DNA from: an uncultured Prevotella sp.
GTDB lineage: Bacteria; Bacteroidota; Bacteroidia; Bacteroidales; Bacteroidaceae
Assembly (NCBI GenBank): GCA_900769275.1
Contig: CAAGGA010000155.1
Coordinates: forward strand, 1-28,092
Direction: 5' to 3'
Length of the DNA: 28,092 nucleotides
This document shows, piece by piece, positions 24,292 to 28,092 of the stretch. Each line of letters opens with the position of its first letter. Within the stretch, counting starts at the first letter, position 1. Position numbers and translations under genes: made by a program. The notes beneath the pieces are model-generated. The model saw only the letters and a list, made by a program, of their open reading frames with translations, ran no database searches and was not told the DNA's origin.

Positions 24292-26313
24292 ATGCTCCTC
24301 CGCATAATAATTCTCCTCAGTTTCTTGTCATGCCTGACAGCCAAGGCACAGCAAAAACATGATTGGGAGGACTATTTCTATGATGATGCGTACGGTCTTG
24401 AGGAATACGATGAGGCGCAGATGGAGGAGGAATATGAGCGGCTATGCGAACTGGAACTCTCTCCGATGAACATCAACACAGCCACGGTGGAGGAACTTTC
24501 CGACATTCCCGGACTCACGCTTGACCAGATAGATGAGATAATAAGACACCGCGACAGATACGGAGGGTTCACCATTCTCGAAGAATTGTCAATGATTCCT
24601 TCTATCAGTGCAAGGCAGAGACTCTTTATCTGCCATTTCCTTGTAGCACAACCTGTAGAAAAAGGAGAGTGGTATTCTAAGGAAAATCTCAAAAAGATTC
24701 TTGCAGGAGGGCGTGGTGAGGTTACGACAAACTTGGGAATACCGCTCTATTCACGCAAAGGTGACAGAGAGGGATACCTCGGAGATAAGTATAAATATTC
24801 CACGAAACTGACGGGGAAGTTTTCGGAACACATAAAGTACGGACTCATCGGTGCAAAGGACGCAGGCGAACCTTTTCTCTCAAAGGGCAATGGAAAAGGC
24901 TTTGACTTTTACTCTTTCTTTGTCAATGTCAACGGACTTGGCAGGATAAAGTCACTCGTGTTGGGGCGTTATAGGGTAAGGATGGGACTGGGATTGGTGC
25001 AGAACGGCAATTTCTCCTTTGGCAAACAGATGATGCTTTCTTCTGTAAGCCGCCCTGCAACGCGCATCACGGGGCATTCCACTCGTTCCGATGCCAATTA
25101 CCTGCAAGGGGCTGTCGCCGTCGTTGACCTAGGGAAGAAAGGCGGTGACGGCAAGGTGACGCTCTCTGCATTCTATTCTTACCGCCATATCGACGCAACA
25201 TTGGGCGATAGCGGCGCTGTGAAAACAATAGTAACGTCGGGTTATCATCGCACGGAGGGCGAGATGAACAGGAAACATAACACGGCAGAGGCCTGCGGAG
25301 GCATCGGCATAGCCTATGACCGGGAATGCTGGCACGTAGGGGTAAACGGTGTGTATGACTGGTATAACCGCACTCTGAAACCTGATGACGGAGCAGTTTT
25401 CCGCAGATATTTCCCCCGAGGCAATGCCTTTTGGAACGTTAGTGCAGACTATGGCTATGTCACGCCAACGTTCTCGCTCTATGGAGAGACGGCAACAGGC
25501 GACTGCGGAGCATTGGCTACGCTGAACATCATGAAGATAAAGCTGCACGATGACCTTGCGGTTACAGGCGTACAGAGGTTTTATTCCTATAAGTATTACG
25601 CTCTTCATGCCAACGCTTTCAGCGATGGAGGAGAGGTGAATAACGAGAATGGAATGTACGTAGGACTGCTGTGGAGGGCTGGCAGGCACTTTTCTCTCAA
25701 TGCCTATACCGACATTTCCTACCATCCTTGGATGAAATATCTGACAGGTAACTCTTCCTATGCCTGGGACAATAGCCTCTCGGGCACGTTTGAACGTAAG
25801 TCACGGACTTACACAATACGCTATAGGATGAGGCTGAAGCAGAGGGACAATGCTGCAAAATCGGCTTTGTATGACAGGTATGAGCACCGTCTGCGTCTCG
25901 TCATGGAGAGTAGCGGCAACGTCGTATCGTTGAGGAGTCAGGCAGATGTGAGCTATGTGGCTTTGGAGACGTCAGGCTCTTTCGGATGGATGCTGAGCCA
26001 GATGTGTACGGTCAGTCTGCCAAAGGACGTGGAACTCTCGGCAATGATGGCGTATTTCAATACAAAGGACTATGATTCCCGCCTCTATACGTACGAAAGG
26101 AAGATACAGGGTGCGTTCTCAATGCCGTCCTTTTACGGAAAGGGAGTACGCTTCTCTGCCCTCTGTAAAGCAAGGTTGTCCGACAGTTTTTTCCTTACGG
26201 CAAGGCTTGGATTCTCCAAATACTTTGACAGGGATGTCATTTCCTCATCACTCCGTCAGATAGATGCATCATATCAGACCGACATTGACCTGATGGCAAG
26301 GTGGAAATTCTAA
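24292..26313 (+). CDS. Outer-membrane beta-barrel protein with N-terminal helix-hairpin-helix domain
   Basis: The protein has 673 aa. The signal peptide is about 1-19 (LTAKAQ). A strongly acidic segment of Asp, Glu and Tyr occupies 22-55. Residues 58-118 are a ComEA-like helix-hairpin-helix pair (MNINTATVEELSDIPGL, then ILEELSMIPSIS). The remaining 540 residues are beta-strand-rich with alternating aromatic residues and end in RWKF, typical of an outer-membrane barrel. HhH motifs bind DNA non-specifically, and ComEA receives DNA during uptake; a role at the outer membrane is inference, and the HhH could serve another purpose. I chose start ATG 24292 because it opens the signal peptide; the in-frame ATG at 24187 would translate the palindrome. 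Confidence 0.85.
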   Translation: MLLRIIILLSFLSCLTAKAQQKHDWEDYFYDDAYGLEEYDEAQMEEEYERLCELELSPMNINTATVEELSDIPGLTLDQIDEIIRHRDRYGGFTILEELSMIPSISARQRLFICHFLVAQPVEKGEWYSKENLKKILAGGRGEVTTNLGIPLYSRKGDREGYLGDKYKYSTKLTGKFSEHIKYGLIGAKDAGEPFLSKGNGKGFDFYSFFVNVNGLGRIKSLVLGRYRVRMGLGLVQNGNFSFGKQMMLSSVSRPATRITGHSTRSDANYLQGAVAVVDLGKKGGDGKVTLSAFYSYRHIDATLGDSGAVKTIVTSGYHRTEGEMNRKHNTAEACGGIGIAYDRECWHVGVNGVYDWYNRTLKPDDGAVFRRYFPRGNAFWNVSADYGYVTPTFSLYGETATGDCGALATLNIMKIKLHDDLAVTGVQRFYSYKYYALHANAFSDGGEVNNENGMYVGLLWRAGRHFSLNAYTDISYHPWMKYLTGNSSYAWDNSLSGTFERKSRTYTIRYRMRLKQRDNAAKSALYDRYEHRLRLVMESSGNVVSLRSQADVSYVALETSGSFGWMLSQMCTVSLPKDVELSAMMAYFNTKDYDSRLYTYERKIQGAFSMPSFYGKGVRFSALCKARLSDSFFLTARLGFSKYFDRDVISSSLRQIDASYQTDIDLMARWKF

Positions 26314-26317
26314 GTCT

Positions 26318-26468
26318 TTACGGTTTTGCGGTTATACGGTTATACGGTTATATGGTTATACGGTTATGCGGAAGTATGTGTAGGCTATTTGTATGTTCCG
26401 TACAACCGTATAACCTTATAACCGTATAACCTTATAACCTTATAACCTTATAACCGCAAAACCGTAAG
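26318..26468. repeat. Large inverted repeat of octamers between convergent genes, probable bidirectional terminator
   Basis: The left arm (26318-26373) consists of ACGGTTTTGCGG and GGTTATAC/GGTTATAT units. The right arm (26403-26468) consists of AACCGTAT/AACCTTAT units ending CGCAAAACCGTAA. The arms pair over about 55-60 nt, with mismatches where C on the left meets T on the right. The loop edges GCGGAAGT...GTATG.TCCG match those of the ackA terminator. It fills nearly the whole gap between the convergent HhH-barrel and FadL-like genes. Confidence 0.8.
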
Positions 26469-26475
26469 AAAATGC

Positions 26476-28014
26476 TTAGAAAGTCAGTTCCACGCCGACA
26501 CCGCCTACGTAGTTCGAGCGGGTGAAATCGTTGGCGATGGTTGCAGGATTGCCCATTTCATAGTTGTCATAGTTGGTCTGGAAGTAGGCGGCATTGATGG
26601 CAACCTTGTCCGATACCTTGTATTTCGCACCTACGCCGAATGACCATGAGTCGGTGACGAAAGAGAGGTCGCTCATGTATTCATCGGTAAGACCGTAGCG
26701 AGTCACCTGAATACCGCCGCTGAGGGTCAGCCTGTCGGTGACGTCAAGTTCGATGCCGCCGAGATATTCGTTGGTGCCGTTAGAGAGAAGGTCCTGCTTG
26801 TTGGCGTATTTCTTTGACTGCTTGTCGTAGAAATGATGATAACCAGCATTCACGCGGACGGTAGGAACGATGCTCCATTGTGCTCCGAGGGCAAGGAGGG
26901 CGGGAGAATCCTCACGTATGGAGGTGCCGTCCTGGAACTGGTTGACAGCCTCTATTGCCATAGCTTCCTTGATGGTGGATTTGTTTTCCATTGACATCTT
27001 CACGCGGAAGTCGTACTTTGCCGCAAAGTTGAAATTGCCTATCTGATAGTCAATGCCGATGATAGGAGCGAAACCTACGCCTTTCTGGTTAGCCTGAAGG
27101 TTTACGCCGTCACGGTAAACCTCAAGGGCACTGACCTGTGGACGTGCCCCTTCGAGTTGAGCCTTTGCGCCTTCGAGCTGCGCCTTTGTGGCGACAAGTT
27201 GGTCATATTGCTCCTTGTATCCTGGAAGCGTCTTCACAGGTTCAAGCTGTGCGATGCCTGCATCTACCTTGGGGAGGTTCTCCTCGATGCTTGCGAGGTT
27301 GGTGGTGATGTATTCGTTAGCCCCGTCAAGGAACTGGCTGAACGGCACCATGCCGTTCTCTGTCTTCACGGTGATGTCAGATACCTTAGCCTTATATGAG
27401 GCATTGCCGTAGAGAATGCGCATACCGCCGAAGACAGAGAGCTTCTGCTTCTCCTCGTCGATGAGTTTGTAAGCCGCTCCGAGGGTGAAACCGAAGTAGA
27501 ACTGCTTACCTTGCATATAGCTGTTTGCATCATAGCCTTGCGCTCCGAATGCCTTCATGCCGTTGGCTATCTGACCTACTGCACTCTCGAATGAGCCGAG
27601 ACCGTCGGCAAATTCGCATTTGCCGCCACCGCCTGTGATGGAGAAACCAAACTGGAATGACCAGCGGTTCTTGTTGTATGCTGCCTGAACAGAGGGAACA
27701 AACGGTGCGTTTGCCTTGCCTTCAAACTCCTTTGTCGTCTGTCCGTTGTTCTGCACGCCGAGGGCGAACAGCGGGCAGGTGGTGTTGATGGTACGTGTCT
27801 GCCATGCCGCCTGCCAGTTGAGACTGAGGTGGAAACCGTCATTGAGCAGGGCTACGCCTGCGGGGTTGCTATATACGCCGTCGATACCTATCGCACCTTC
27901 ACGTGCGGGGTTGCGTAGGAAAGCTACATTCTGGTTGGTGTTAGTGAGGAAACCGCCTGCATTTGCGGTGGTGAGGGAGAGAGCAGCAACGGCTGCAATG
28001 ATAATCTTTTTAAT
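26476..28014 (-). CDS. OmpP1/FadL-family outer-membrane transport protein, apparent ATT start
   Basis: The protein has 512 aa if read from ATT at 28014. The N-terminus then reads (I/M)KKIIIAAVAALSLTTANA, a clean signal peptide, followed by GGFLTNTNQNVAFLRNPAR, EGAIGIDGVYSNPAGVALL, the FadL-family N-terminal region. The barrel ends VGGVGVELTF. The family moves hydrophobic compounds such as fatty acids across the outer membrane. There is no ATG in frame before the mature part; TAA (28017-28015) stands directly before the ATT. A GTG at 27756 would remove signal and hatch. Residues about 229-296 are a helical, coiled-coil-like insertion (QLVATKAQLEGAKAQLEGA). The leader (28015-28092) shows no clear promoter before the window ends. 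Confidence 0.85.
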   Translation of the reverse strand: MKKIIIAAVAALSLTTANAGGFLTNTNQNVAFLRNPAREGAIGIDGVYSNPAGVALLNDGFHLSLNWQAAWQTRTINTTCPLFALGVQNNGQTTKEFEGKANAPFVPSVQAAYNKNRWSFQFGFSITGGGGKCEFADGLGSFESAVGQIANGMKAFGAQGYDANSYMQGKQFYFGFTLGAAYKLIDEEKQKLSVFGGMRILYGNASYKAKVSDITVKTENGMVPFSQFLDGANEYITTNLASIEENLPKVDAGIAQLEPVKTLPGYKEQYDQLVATKAQLEGAKAQLEGARPQVSALEVYRDGVNLQANQKGVGFAPIIGIDYQIGNFNFAAKYDFRVKMSMENKSTIKEAMAIEAVNQFQDGTSIREDSPALLALGAQWSIVPTVRVNAGYHHFYDKQSKKYANKQDLLSNGTNEYLGGIELDVTDRLTLSGGIQVTRYGLTDEYMSDLSFVTDSWSFGVGAKYKVSDKVAINAAYFQTNYDNYEMGNPATIANDFTRSNYVGGVGVELTF

Positions 28015-28092
28015 TTATTGTTGTCCGCTAAACATGAAAAGTCAGTTTGAAGCCATTGTCGTTCAATGAATTCAAACAAAAACACCTATTCC

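Noticed and set aside
27754..27756. GTG as start of the FadL-like gene
   Set aside because: It removes the signal peptide and the conserved N-terminal region, both of which are clearly encoded upstream in the same frame.

Overview
The window comes from a Bacteroidales chromosome, most likely Prevotellaceae. The evidence is a SusC/SusD pair, a succinylornithine-type ArgF', a folP-dacA (diadenylate cyclase) gene pair, lipoproteins with an acidic post-Cys signal, A-rich translation starts in place of Shine-Dalgarno sites, and several promoters of the Bacteroidetes form TTTG-N19/20-TAnnTTTG. Genes are mostly well-behaved chromosomal genes. No phage, transposase, CRISPR array or integrase was seen.

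Layout. (a) 1-4004: the first codons of leuS (minus strand), a divergent leader with a clear promoter and two small upstream ORFs, then a PutA-like bifunctional proline-catabolic enzyme. (b) 4018-12005: a repeat-rich intergenic region, then a four-gene surface system (SusC, SusD and two surface lipoproteins, one with two FnIII-like domains). It has no recognisable glycosidase or regulator in the window, so its substrate is unknown. (c) 12073-18159: tRNA-Pro(CGG) with its own promoter and terminator, a convergent argF', a divergent folP-dacA pair, and the acetate module pta-ackA with a strong terminator. (d) 18160-19221: about 1 kb of AT-rich non-coding DNA with small repeats. (e) 19222-28014: a TonB-receptor-like outer-membrane barrel, a GH53 endo-galactanase fused in frame to a cyclophilin-type prolyl isomerase, an outer-membrane barrel with an N-terminal ComEA-like helix-hairpin-helix, and a convergent FadL/OmpP1-family protein whose only plausible start codon is ATT.

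The most unusual signal lies between the genes. Several intergenic gaps share a modular architecture. A G/T-rich arm built of 7-8 nt units follows a stop codon, then comes a loop and a complementary A/C-rich arm. A short palindrome with arms TTCTTCGACC / GGTCGAAGAA (or CTCTTCGACC / GGTCGAAGAG) and an A-rich tract lead into the next ATG. The palindrome precedes four functionally unrelated genes (susC-like, argF', ackA, HhH-barrel). Two of these leaders, ackA and argF', additionally share a 48-nt block with one difference. Deviations from symmetry in the palindrome are G-U wobbles in the sense of the downstream gene, which suggests an RNA hairpin. I do not know a description of this element.

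All calls come from reading the sequence and remembered family motifs. No database search was possible.
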